The notes under the pieces: generated by a model | What the model saw: only the letters and a program-made list of their open reading frames with translations | The model's database searches: none | Told to the model about the DNA's origin: nothing | Position numbers and translations under genes: made by a program | Origin: Flagellimonas myxillae | Lineage (GTDB): Bacteria > Bacteroidota > Bacteroidia > Flavobacteriales > Flavobacteriaceae | Direction of reading: 5' to 3' | NCBI RefSeq assembly: GCF_023502235.1 | Contig: NZ_JAMFLY010000002.1 | Coordinates: 744,001-808,000 of the forward strand | DNA: 64,000 bases | In this document: positions 53,461 through 60,220 of the stretch, piece after piece | Position numbering within the stretch: the stretch's first letter is position 1 | How the letters are laid out: each line of letters begins with the position of its first letter

Positions 53461-53583
53461 AACGGTCTCGGCTATGATTTCGTTGTGGAATCATCCGCAG
53501 GATTATTCCGCCGAAATCCAGCCATTTGATTTATACTTTTATTTTGGTGTGGCACAAAACCACAATGAATTATAGCCATTGTT
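53461..53583. repeat. attC-like palindrome, type A (123 bp)
   Basis: It starts AACGGTCTCGGCTATGATTT, ends CACAATGAATTATAGCCATT plus GTT, and holds GGAATCATCC-GCA-GGATTATTCC. Outer arms GGCTATGATTTCGTTGTGG and CCACAATGAATTATAGCC pair nearly throughout. This copy is almost identical to the one at 55806-55928. Confidence 0.92.
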
Positions 53584-54265
53584 AGGTGTTGGTTTTTTGC
53601 CATTCATCTATGCTTTCGAATTTATTGATAACAATCAATTCTCCTTCGTATAAGATTTCAATATTTGAATCGGAATTAATAATTCCTTTCCAATATTGAT
53701 GAGCATTATTTTCAAGTTCAGAAGGGCTAAGAGATGTTAACTTAACATACAGCTCATCAGCTTTATGAAGCTTAGTTGAGTCAGCTAATTTAATTTCATA
53801 TATTTCTTTTCTAGAATTCTTTCCTATTTCATCCCACCAAAACTTGACATATTCGTTTTCGCAAATCCAAATTCCTTTTTTTCTAGATGGAATTTTCTCA
53901 TAGTATTTAAGCCTAATATTTTCAAAAATTTCTTCCCTAATCCATTTTAAATATTGAAAGTTACACTTCAATAATTCCGACGCCAAATGTTGAAATCCAC
54001 TATATTTCTCCTCTAACATTAATTCAGTCATTTCAGTATCTAGCTCAGATGAGTCAAATTTGTTAAAGTCATTTTCGTCAATAAAATCTGATGCATAATC
54101 GAGAAATCGTTGATTATTTCTTCTGTCACTTGTTATTCTATCGAGTCCTCGAAGAATTGATTTTTGGAAATGATTACTTTCATTTGAAGGTGTGCGAATA
54201 GATTCTCCAATACTCCATTTATTGGAATATCCATTTAGTAGTTTTATGTGATAATAACTCTTCAA
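53582..54265 (-). CDS. DUF2441-like protein, cassette gene
   Basis: A 227-residue soluble protein. The C-terminal 120 residues show EEIFENIRLKYYEKIPSRKK, FWWDEIGKN, KADELYVKLTSLSPSELENN and AHQYWKGIINSDSNIEILYE, which resembles the DUF2441 pattern (P-S-R, W, and A..YW.G). The function of the family is unknown. The stop codon (53582-53584) is made by the cassette border sequence ACCTAAC. The cassette ends GTTAGGTGT and ACACCTAAC are perfectly complementary. Confidence 0.7.
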   Translation of the reverse strand: MKSYYHIKLLNGYSNKWSIGESIRTPSNESNHFQKSILRGLDRITSDRRNNQRFLDYASDFIDENDFNKFDSSELDTEMTELMLEEKYSGFQHLASELLKCNFQYLKWIREEIFENIRLKYYEKIPSRKKGIWICENEYVKFWWDEIGKNSRKEIYEIKLADSTKLHKADELYVKLTSLSPSELENNAHQYWKGIINSDSNIEILYEGELIVINKFESIDEWQKTNT

Positions 54266-54276
54266 AACTTACACCT

Positions 54277-54399
54277 AACGGTCTCGGCTATGATTAGTTG
54301 CGTGGATTAGCACTTAACTTTGCAAGTACACACCAAACTGAAAATCCGCGAGGATTTTCAGAAGTAGGCGAGAACAAGCAATTACTTATAGCCATTGTT
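54277..54399. repeat. attC-like palindrome, type B (123 bp)
   Basis: It starts AACGGTCTCGGCTATGATTA, ends ATTACTTATAGCCATTGTT and holds CTGAAAATCC-GCGA-GGATTTTCAG. It shares nearly its full length with the copies at 51908 and 55246. Confidence 0.92.
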
Positions 54400-54410
54400 G
54401 TAGCCAGTTT

Positions 54411-54767
54411 TTATTCATTTTCAATACCAAATTCCGCCCAGTTTAGCACATTAAATTCAGTTCTCCGAAAGTTAGATATGTCCGATTTATTAAACATCAA
54501 TTCCACATTATTTTCGGTTCGCTCATAAGTTGCAGTCCAAGGTGAGCAAATTCGGTCAGTCAATTCTATTGACTCCTCAGCAGTGTTTTTCCCACTTGTT
54601 ATTTGGCCAATAAAATCAATTCGATATGAGTTTTCAAATTTTTCATATTTTGAAATTTCATATCCATTTTTACAATTCAAAGTTTCACGAATCATTTCCG
54701 CAAACTTTTTTGCTTTTTCAAGAGATTTTTGATTTTCAGTTATTAATGTCAGTCGGAATTTTTTCAT
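54411..54767 (-). CDS. Unknown cassette protein, second gene of a two-gene cassette
   Basis: A 118-residue soluble protein of unknown family. It starts KKFRLTLITENQKSLEKAKK and shows FIGQITSGKNTAEESIELTD in the middle; the predicted fold is alpha/beta. It overlaps the end of the upstream gene by 32 bp in another frame, so it is probably translated by coupling. The two genes share a single cassette. Confidence 0.65.
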   Translation of the reverse strand: MKKFRLTLITENQKSLEKAKKFAEMIRETLNCKNGYEISKYEKFENSYRIDFIGQITSGKNTAEESIELTDRICSPWTATYERTENNVELMFNKSDISNFRRTEFNVLNWAEFGIENE

Positions 54768-55227
54768 TCAGTTGTGTAATCATTAACATTATATTCCAAA
54801 GTGAAAATAAATCACTTCCCTTTTTTGTAATAAAAATAGTTTCATTTCCATTGAATTCAGTAATCAATAATTCACGTTCATTCCGTTTTTTAATTTTCTT
54901 CAGTTTTGTTTCTCCTGCTTCTGCTTGCTCAAAATATTCTTTCCGATTTTTAGAATCAACATCTTTTATGGAATTCAATTCGACAGAGTTATAATTAGTT
55001 CCGTCAAAACCAATAATTTTTTTTGTTCCAATTGCTGTCCAGTACTTTTTTGAATCGGTAAATAGTAAAATTATTTTCCCACAATCATTCTCATTGAAAT
55101 GAGTCAAATATTCCGCTTTTTTACCAGTCGTTAAATTCTCAAATAAATGAACATTTTTATTCGGTAAATCGTGTTTTGAAGCTCTCCATCTAATTCTATT
55201 TTCAATAAACTCTTCTGTTTTCTGCAT
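54736..55227 (-). CDS. Unknown cassette protein, first gene of a two-gene cassette
   Basis: A 163-residue soluble protein of unknown family. It starts MQKTEEFIENRIRWRASKHD and continues with DCGKIILLFTDSKKYWTAIG, a charged KLKKIKKRNERELLITEFNG and ETIFITKKGSDLFSLWNIML. The start is only 19 bp from the cassette end. It overlaps the next gene, which suggests a two-component function such as toxin and immunity, but nothing in the sequence proves that. Confidence 0.65.
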   Translation of the reverse strand: MQKTEEFIENRIRWRASKHDLPNKNVHLFENLTTGKKAEYLTHFNENDCGKIILLFTDSKKYWTAIGTKKIIGFDGTNYNSVELNSIKDVDSKNRKEYFEQAEAGETKLKKIKKRNERELLITEFNGNETIFITKKGSDLFSLWNIMLMITQLNEKIPTDINN

Positions 55228-55245
55228 TTGGGTTAAATTGGCTAC

Positions 55246-55368
55246 AACGGCTTCGGCTATGAGTAGTTGCGTGGTTTAGCACTAAACTTTGCAAGTACAC
55301 ACCAAACTGAAAATCCGCGAGGATTTTCAGAAGTAGTCGAGAACAAGCAATTACTTATAGCCATTGTT
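55246..55368. repeat. attC-like palindrome, type B (123 bp)
   Basis: It starts AACGGCTTCGGCTATGAGTA, ends ATTACTTATAGCCATTGTT and holds CTGAAAATCC-GCGA-GGATTTTCAG. Confidence 0.92.
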
Positions 55369-55380
55369 GTGTGTCCATTT

Positions 55381-55785
55381 TTATTCTTTTTTTGGTTTAA
55401 GTTTTAATTCAAATTCACTCGCAATTATTTCAATTACATCGTCATAAGTATGAAAGATATAATGTTCGTGTGAGTCCTTTAATTTAAAGTTCTGCGAACT
55501 TTTAGAAAAATCATTTATTCTATCAGAGTCAATAACTTTTTCAAAGCTGGAAGCATATTCCGTATCCGAGAAAAAGTCCAATTCGGTCATTTTAAATTCC
55601 AATATTCCCTTAAATGTCAATTCGTAAGAAATCCATTTTTCATTTTCAACATTCTCACATAATGAACCATTAAAATCTCCTGTCAGTTTTACAGAATGAG
55701 TTCCGTCAAATTCAATTCCGTCAAGATAAATTGCATCTCTTCCCCAAATTTTCCCTAATTCAGCAATTATTATTGGTTCGTTCAT
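55381..55785 (-). CDS. Unknown cassette protein
   Basis: A 134-residue soluble acidic protein. It starts MNEPIIIAELGKIWGRDAIY, has VKLTGDFNGSLC and WISYELTFKGILEFKMTELD in the middle and DSHEHYIFHTYDDVIEIIAS near the end. I do not recognise the family; the look is of a small beta-rich protein with a terminal helix, as many immunity-like proteins have. The upstream in-frame extension to 55866 merely translates the palindrome, so I start at 55785. Confidence 0.68.
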   Translation of the reverse strand: MNEPIIIAELGKIWGRDAIYLDGIEFDGTHSVKLTGDFNGSLCENVENEKWISYELTFKGILEFKMTELDFFSDTEYASSFEKVIDSDRINDFSKSSQNFKLKDSHEHYIFHTYDDVIEIIASEFELKLKPKKE

Positions 55786-55805
55786 ATTTTTCTCAAATGG
55801 CACAC

Positions 55806-55928
55806 AACGGTCTCGGCTATGATTTCGTTGTGGAATCATCCGCAGGATTATTCCGCCGAAATCCAACCGTTTGATTTATACTTTTACTTTGGTGTGGCAC
55901 AAAACTACAATGAATTATAGCCATTGTT
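55806..55928. repeat. attC-like palindrome, type A (123 bp)
   Basis: It starts AACGGTCTCGGCTATGATTT, ends AATTATAGCCATTGTT and holds GGAATCATCC-GCA-GGATTATTCC. It differs from 53461-53583 at only a few bases. Confidence 0.92.
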
Positions 55929-55942
55929 ACCCACAGTATTTT

Positions 55943-56536
55943 TTATCCACCGCTTTTCACTCGAATTTGTGTTATTACTTCGTTCAATTCAGTGAACAGA
56001 TTTGAAAATTCCGATTTTCCAGATTCAAGTTCACTTGTATTTTTAGCTATGCTATAAATTCCATTTCCAGTTAAAAAATTGAAGTTTGTAATTCCGCTTT
56101 TTGGCAATTCAGGTTTTTCAATTTTGTTTGCTTTAACCAAATATTGTTGTCCGTTTTCCACAAATCTTTTTACAATTTTCCGAACGTCTTCGTGTTGTCC
56201 TGCGCCAATAAATCCTACTCCAGTGCTTAAATATAAACTTGTGTCTCCAGGAATAAAAGTTACAACTGTGGCAATCGCTCCGCCCATATCCATTTCCGCT
56301 ATAATTCCGTAAAGGTCATTTTCTTTAGTCCCATTTAATTCCAATTGTTCGGGGGTAACTGAAAATGCCATTTTCCGCATATCAGGATAAGGATTTTGTT
56401 CCGTTTGTTTTTCAGTCTTTTGTTGATAGTCAGCAATATCTTTTTTGGCTTTATTTCCATATTTAATTGCATAAAATAATCCTATTCCGATTACTAAAAT
56501 GAAGAGTAAAGTTTGTGTCATATTCGGTTTTCTCAT
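55943..56536 (-). CDS. Unknown membrane-anchored cassette protein
   Basis: A 197-residue protein with one N-terminal membrane helix (TLLFILVIGIGLFYAIKYG) followed by a charged linker and a soluble domain with GGAIATVVTFIPGDTSLYLS, GVGFIGAGQHEDVRKIVKRF and SGITNFNFLTGNGIYSIAKN. I do not recognise the family. The start lies within the cassette 10 bp from its end; a later in-frame ATG (MTQTL) is also possible. The cassette arms GTTACCCAC and GTGGGTAAC match perfectly. Confidence 0.68.
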   Translation of the reverse strand: MRKPNMTQTLLFILVIGIGLFYAIKYGNKAKKDIADYQQKTEKQTEQNPYPDMRKMAFSVTPEQLELNGTKENDLYGIIAEMDMGGAIATVVTFIPGDTSLYLSTGVGFIGAGQHEDVRKIVKRFVENGQQYLVKANKIEKPELPKSGITNFNFLTGNGIYSIAKNTSELESGKSEFSNLFTELNEVITQIRVKSGG

Positions 56537-56545
56537 ATTGTGGGT

Positions 56546-56700
56546 AACGGTTAGTATATGGCAAGTAGGGCAGTAGATACATGTAATGTTTGCTTGCGGC
56601 TACAAAGCCAAACCGTTGGTTTGGCTCGAATTTGAACACCATCTTCCGGTAGCCCACTATTAGCCCGCCCTATTTGCTATATACCATGTTGTATGCCGTT
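56546..56700. repeat. attC-like palindrome, type D (155 bp)
   Basis: It starts AACGGTTAGTATATGGCAAG and ends TTTGCTATATACCATGTT. TATATGGCAAGTAGGGC pairs with GCCCTATTTGCTATATA, and an inner CCAAACCGTTGGTTTGG hairpin lies in the centre. It has no sequence in common with types A-C except the ends, yet follows the same design. Confidence 0.8.
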
Positions 56701-56711
56701 TAATTTATGTA

Positions 56712-57131
56712 TTATCGGTACTTGACTTCACCATAAACAGTCGGTCCGCGTGGGTCAACTTGAACTTGCACTTTTCCCCATGCAAACTTACGTTTTACGG
56801 TATTCAGTAATTCATTCATTAGTCCCTCTGTCAAGTTCTCCCAAAAATCAACATATGGTGTTAGATATTCTCTAGAATCAATGTCTTTAGGGGGGTGATA
56901 ATTAGCTTTTAAATATTCTGATTCAATAGTTAGGCTTATGCTCTTAAGCTTTTTGTTTTTGTAGTATCCAGTTGCCTTGAATGGTATATTAGAAATTACT
57001 CCATTCAGAGATGTGTTTGAATATGAATTTTTTCCGACCGTTTGACTATCAGTAGATTCAGAATCAATCTGTGTTTTAAAACACTGTCCGTTCAGATAAA
57101 ACTTACCGCTATATATATCTATTTCAGTCAT
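56712..57131 (-). CDS. Unknown cassette protein
   Basis: A 139-residue soluble, beta-rich protein. It starts MTEIDIYSGKFYLNGQCFKT, continues TSLNGVISNIPFKATGYYKN and KLKSISLTIESEYLKANYHP, and ends with VQVQVDPRGPTVYGEVKYR. I do not recognise the family. It is the first cassette from the right end. Cassette arms GTTGTATGCC and GGCATACAAC are complementary. Confidence 0.65.
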   Translation of the reverse strand: MTEIDIYSGKFYLNGQCFKTQIDSESTDSQTVGKNSYSNTSLNGVISNIPFKATGYYKNKKLKSISLTIESEYLKANYHPPKDIDSREYLTPYVDFWENLTEGLMNELLNTVKRKFAWGKVQVQVDPRGPTVYGEVKYR

Positions 57132-57149
57132 TTTATTCTAATGGCATAC

Positions 57150-57225
57150 AACTCGTTTATATCCCCAATGTACCCAATTTTATACGCATAACCTTCCCTT
57201 TTGAAAGGATATAACCTACTTTTTA
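57150..57225. repeat. Divergent palindrome at the right edge of the array
   Basis: AACTCGTTTATATCC at its left pairs with GGATATAAC (57208-57216) at its right, leaving a loop of about 40 bases without the usual ends. It closes the last cassette. I cannot see a GTT end with matching arm, so its right boundary is uncertain. Confidence 0.5.
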
Positions 57226-57406
57226 TCTAAAAGCGCATATTTGGCCGATCCTAAATTTTGTGCCATTATGGGTGGATATCCACAACTGCCATTCCCATAA
57301 GCAGTATGCTCAACCACCATTTTTTTTATACCGTATATTTAGCACGTCAACGCATTCTGAGTATAAGCAACGCCAGGTTTGGTCACGTAACCAAAACACA
57401 TTATTT

Positions 57407-57682
57407 ATGGCAAATCAGAATGAACAAAACCGCTGCCCGCATTGCAATGTGGCACTTGCGCCCAAAGGCGCACACAAAATTTCCCAACCCTCCCCAGCAC
57501 AACAAGCACTCCTGGAGTATGTAAGCCCTTTAGATGGCCCAGACAGGGTAAAGGCCCTAAAATTGGTGCACGATATTGTGGTATACCACTCCGAGGAAAT
57601 CTTGGACGGGGAAGAAAAACGCGCCCTCTACCAAGTAAAGGTGCTTTGGGATTTAATTGAGGATACCTTTCAAAATGGTTAA
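57407..57682 (+). CDS. Small zinc-ribbon-like protein of unknown function
   Basis: A 91-residue protein starting MANQNEQNRCPHCNVALAPK, where CPHC is half a zinc ribbon; the other half is missing. The rest is helical (ALLEYVSPLDGPDRVKALKL and EEKRALYQVKVLWDLIEDTF). I do not recognise the family. I chose ATG 57407, since the upstream extension has a composition unlike a protein. It ends just before a bidirectional terminator. Confidence 0.6.
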   Translation: MANQNEQNRCPHCNVALAPKGAHKISQPSPAQQALLEYVSPLDGPDRVKALKLVHDIVVYHSEEILDGEEKRALYQVKVLWDLIEDTFQNG

Positions 57683-57685
57683 AAA

Positions 57686-57708
57686 AAAGGGAGGCTATGC
57701 CTCCCTTT
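57686..57708. terminator. Bidirectional terminator
   Basis: AAAGGGAGGC-TAT-GCCTCCCTTT is a perfect hairpin with an A-run on the left and T-run on the right, between convergent genes. Confidence 0.85.
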
Positions 57709-57711
57709 AAC

Positions 57712-58026
57712 TTATGTTGATTTTCGCAATATTTCCCAAAGTTTCCTAGGGTCTTGCCGATTGTCCCAAAAGGCGGTAATGATAATCCGCTCCTTGGTGA
57801 CTTTGTAGTACATATTAAAATGCCCCAATGGAGCTACGCGTACCCCTTTAAAATGGGTGGGTTTAAAAATGAATGGGTTTGTGGAAATCAGCTGGGTCCT
57901 TTTGGAGACCAACTGTACAAGCTTCTGTGGGTATAGGGTGGATTTGTTTTTATTTGTCCAATATTCTAGAATGCCTACAAACTGAATATCTGCTGTCTTG
58001 GTCCAGGCTACAAGCCTTGGAGCCAT
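57712..58026 (-). CDS. RelE/ParE-family toxin
   Basis: A 104-residue protein with the ParE/RelE fold: WTKTADIQFVGILEYWTNKN, QLVSKRTQLISTNPFIFKPT, and the terminal FNMYYKVTKERIIITAFWDN RQDP-type end typical of these toxins. RelE members cut mRNA at the ribosome and ParE members poison gyrase; the sequence does not say which. It overlaps the end of the antitoxin-like gene by 19 bp. The pair lies directly outside the right edge of the cassette array. Confidence 0.87.
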   Translation of the reverse strand: MAPRLVAWTKTADIQFVGILEYWTNKNKSTLYPQKLVQLVSKRTQLISTNPFIFKPTHFKGVRVAPLGHFNMYYKVTKERIIITAFWDNRQDPRKLWEILRKST

Positions 58027-58256
58027 TCAAGATTACGTTTGTCCATAGCTTCTTGGGAAATAAGCCTTCCATTTTCGATATCGTCCTCACTCAACTCCAA
58101 CATTGCCTTTTGTTCTTGGGTAAGTTTAACGGCGTCCAAGGATTGGGAGCCAGCCGAAAGTAGATGATCCAACGCTTCCAAATAATCCTTGTCATTAATG
58201 GTCTTGATCTTGTGGATCAATCCATTTCTTAAGTTGTCCATAGTTGCCATCTGCAT
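58008..58256 (-). CDS. Antitoxin-like protein paired with the RelE/ParE toxin
   Basis: An 82-residue, mostly helical acidic protein, MATMDNLRNGLIHKIKTIND followed by YLEALDHLLSAGSQSLDAVK and LTQEQKAMLELSEDDIENGR. It matches the small proteins commonly encoded ahead of ParE-type toxins in Bacteroidota; no clear ribbon-helix-helix or AbrB motif can be named. It is upstream of the toxin in the same transcript, as is usual. Three in-frame ATGs near the start make the exact N-terminus uncertain. Confidence 0.75.
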   Translation of the reverse strand: MQMATMDNLRNGLIHKIKTINDKDYLEALDHLLSAGSQSLDAVKLTQEQKAMLELSEDDIENGRLISQEAMDKRNLEWLQGL

Positions 58257-58346
58257 TGATTTTACATCTTAAATATCCTAAATAAAATTGAGATTGGACT
58301 TTTGTAAGGGAACATAGGCTCAATTAAAACCTAAAACCTGTCGAGG

Positions 58347-59186
58347 TTACTGGTAAACCCGAATATAGTCCACCACCATGGGGCTTTCTGTAAAGTTGGG
58401 GTCAATATCCGGTTCTATGGCAATATTGAACAGTATATAATAGTCCATATCAAAGGGCCAGGTATCTGCATTCTTCACGGCTGGGTTATAGGTATAATGT
58501 ACTTTGCCGTCCACGCTAAATGTCATTTTTTCAGGAGTCCATTCCAAAACATACACATGAAACTGGTCGGATGCAGTCTTTATGTGTTGCCCACCCAAAT
58601 TTTTCACGGTATGCCCATAACTTGACCCATTGTGTACCGCACTTTGTACAAAATCTTGGTTCTTGCCCCAGTGCTCCATAATGTCGATTTCGCCACAATG
58701 CGGCCAACTTGTGGTCCCAAAACCTTGTTGTTCCCAATACGCACCCGCCTCGCTGATGTTCTTGTTCAGCATCCAAATGGCGGGCCAGGTGCCCACGCCT
58801 TTGGGGACTTTGGCCCTTACTTCCACCTTTCCGTAGGTAAAGGCAAACTTCGAATTTAATCGGGCAGCGGTGTACTGTTTGGTCTCGCCCTGATCTTCGA
58901 AAGTCTCTTTTTTGGCCATCATGTATAGGTTTCCATCTTTTTGATAGGCATTGGCTTCCCGGTCCGTGTAGTGTTGAACGAGTCCGCCCCACCAACTACC
59001 GCCCGGTGGCAATTGGGTCTGCTGGAACCATTTGTTGGTGTCTATGGGCCCCTCCCCATCGAATTCATCGGACCAGACCAGGGTGTCAAATTCGGAATGG
59101 CTCGATTTCCATCCTTCCCACAAAAAATAAGTAATGGCAAGTACGGAAATGATCAAGAGGGTATATCTAAGAAAGGAATTGGACAT
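58347..59186 (-). CDS. GH16-family glycoside hydrolase, membrane-anchored or secreted
   Basis: A 279-residue enzyme. The N-terminus has one hydrophobic segment (YTLLIISVLAITYFLW) that is a signal peptide or anchor. The GH16 domain covers about 35-279, with LVWSDEFDGEGPIDTNKWFQ, VEVRAKVPKGVGTWPAIWML, and the catalytic site CGEIDIMEHWG (E-x-D-x-x-E), ending MVVDYIRVYQ. This is the laminarinase-like subtype, and it is clearly related to the GH16 gene at 49124, with the array between them. Its substrate is probably a beta-glucan. Confidence 0.9.
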   Translation of the reverse strand: MSNSFLRYTLLIISVLAITYFLWEGWKSSHSEFDTLVWSDEFDGEGPIDTNKWFQQTQLPPGGSWWGGLVQHYTDREANAYQKDGNLYMMAKKETFEDQGETKQYTAARLNSKFAFTYGKVEVRAKVPKGVGTWPAIWMLNKNISEAGAYWEQQGFGTTSWPHCGEIDIMEHWGKNQDFVQSAVHNGSSYGHTVKNLGGQHIKTASDQFHVYVLEWTPEKMTFSVDGKVHYTYNPAVKNADTWPFDMDYYILFNIAIEPDIDPNFTESPMVVDYIRVYQ

Positions 59187-59324
59187 GGTCTACAGGAATT
59201 AGTTACCTATAAATGTCCAAAAACTGGTTTATTCTACAAAACCTTTTTGATTGGAGTTGGGGTGGTTCAGGTTATTCAACATCATCATTCGCCATTTTTA
59301 TGGCGGTTGAATTTGGTCCAATAA

Positions 59325-59356
59325 AAAAAGGGAGAAGCAAAGCTTCCCCCTTTTTG
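59325..59356. terminator. Terminator hairpin
   Basis: GGGAGAAGC-AAA-GCTTCCCCC, preceded by A-run and followed by TTTTT, lies just after the cysteine-rich peptide gene (minus strand) and would end that transcript. Confidence 0.75.
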
Positions 59357-59374
59357 TTTCGAATTGTGGATGCC

Positions 59375-59461
59375 TTAGCAGCACCCACCGTCGCTCTGGC
59401 AATTGGCACTAGCGGTTTTACAGCTACAATGTCCACCACAACAGTTGTCTTGATTTTTCAT
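59375..59461 (-). CDS. Cysteine-rich 28-residue peptide, metallothionein-like
   Basis: An open frame of 29 codons codes for a peptide starting MKNQDNCCGGHCSCKTASAN and ending with a Cys-Cys pair. Seven of its 28 residues are Cys, in CC, CxC and CC arrangement, as in small metal-binding peptides. It is preceded by the SigZ-like gene (75 bp gap) and followed by a terminator, which places it in the same transcript. It is too short for standard gene finding. It has no hydrophobic segment. Its translation is inferred, not shown. Confidence 0.6.
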   Translation of the reverse strand: MKNQDNCCGGHCSCKTASANCQSDGGCC

Positions 59462-59535
59462 GTCTTATCTATATTAAATGTTATTGAACTTATGTTCACC
59501 CTTATAGACGGGGACCTGCAAAAAAGATGCAAAAA

Positions 59536-60066
59536 TTAGCAACTGCAATCCTTTTTTTCTACATCGATAATGTTCCCGTACTTGTCCGCCTCTATGCTGC
59601 AACATTGGTTAAACAGCTGGTTCAGATGTTTGCGGGCGCGTTGCATCCGCGATTTGGTAGTGGAATAGGTGAGGCCGTTGCTCTGGGCGTAATCCGTCTG
59701 GGATTGGTTCCCGTAGGTGGTTTTCCACAGAATGTCCTTGTACTTTTCCGGAAGCTGCTGTATAAATGGTTTTAGGCATTCGGTAAAATCCAGGGTCGCC
59801 TCATCGATTTCTTCGGGGAGCGCGGTGTCAAAATTCAATTCTTGGGTGCTGAGTTTTCGTTTGCGGTAATGGTCTATAATCGAATTTCGGGTAATCTGGT
59901 AGATCCAGCTTTCAATTTTGCTGCTGTCCTTGAGTTTGTCCACCCCTTTATGGATTTTAATAAATACCTCCTGCAAGATGTCCTCTGCGGTTTCCTTGCT
60001 GTTCACCCGGGCCTTAATAAATCCCAGGAGTTGTTGGTTAAAGGTGTTCCATATGGTTGCTGTCAT
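59536..60066 (-). CDS. SigZ-like ECF RNA polymerase sigma factor
   Basis: A 176-residue sigma-70 family protein with region 2 (TAEDILQEVFIKIHKGVDKL and ESWIYQITRNSIIDHYRKRK) and region 4 (LPEKYKDILWKTTYGNQSQT and KSRMQRARKHLNQLFNQCCS). The C-terminal CCSIEADKYGN...DCSC is the cysteine-rich tail typical of the SigZ branch. Such sigma factors may respond to metal or redox state through the Cys. No anti-sigma gene lies next to it; the cysteine-rich peptide follows downstream. Confidence 0.9.
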   Translation of the reverse strand: MTATIWNTFNQQLLGFIKARVNSKETAEDILQEVFIKIHKGVDKLKDSSKIESWIYQITRNSIIDHYRKRKLSTQELNFDTALPEEIDEATLDFTECLKPFIQQLPEKYKDILWKTTYGNQSQTDYAQSNGLTYSTTKSRMQRARKHLNQLFNQCCSIEADKYGNIIDVEKKDCSC

Positions 60067-60220
60067 CGGGTTTTTATATAGGTGGACGGCAGTTTTATAA
60101 AAAGACGCAAAATAAATTGCAATGCCCGCTATCCTTGGGGCATCCCATCTAAATTAGGTCAAATTGGAACCGAATGCAAGGTAGGCCCCTGCATCAAAAA
60201 GAAAATCGGGAAAAATAAGG

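Larger units (their letters stand above)
50084..57152 (-). mobile_element. Cassette array resembling an integrase-less integron (CALIN)
   Basis: Ten cassettes, each with one minus-strand gene (one has two), are joined head to tail by long imperfect palindromes. Every palindrome starts AAC and ends GTT on the + strand. Each cassette has its own arms at its two ends that are complementary to each other, for example GTTAGGTGT and ACACCTAAC, GTTGCCATTA and TAATGGCAAC, GTTGTAGCCA and TGGCTACAAC, GTTACCCAC and GTGGGTAAC, GTTGTATGCC and GGCATACAAC. That is how integron cassettes are built: in the circular form the two ends come together to make one attC hairpin. The genes are AT-rich compared with flanking genes. 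No integrase, transposase or target-site duplication is visible. Assigning this to the integron family is inference. Confidence 0.75.

Noticed and set aside
50540..57152. CRISPR array explanation for the regular repeats
   Set aside because: The units between repeats are 0.4-0.9 kb genes and the repeats are 123-198 bp palindromes; no spacers or cas genes are present.
50540..57152. Insertion sequences or MITEs as explanation for the palindromes
   Set aside because: No transposase and no target duplications are seen, and the cassette-specific arms pair across each gene, which independent MITE insertion would not produce.
59213..59539. Plus-strand frame of 108 codons between the GH16 and sigma factor genes
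   Set aside because: It crosses a terminator hairpin and is antisense to the cysteine-rich peptide; no family is recognised.
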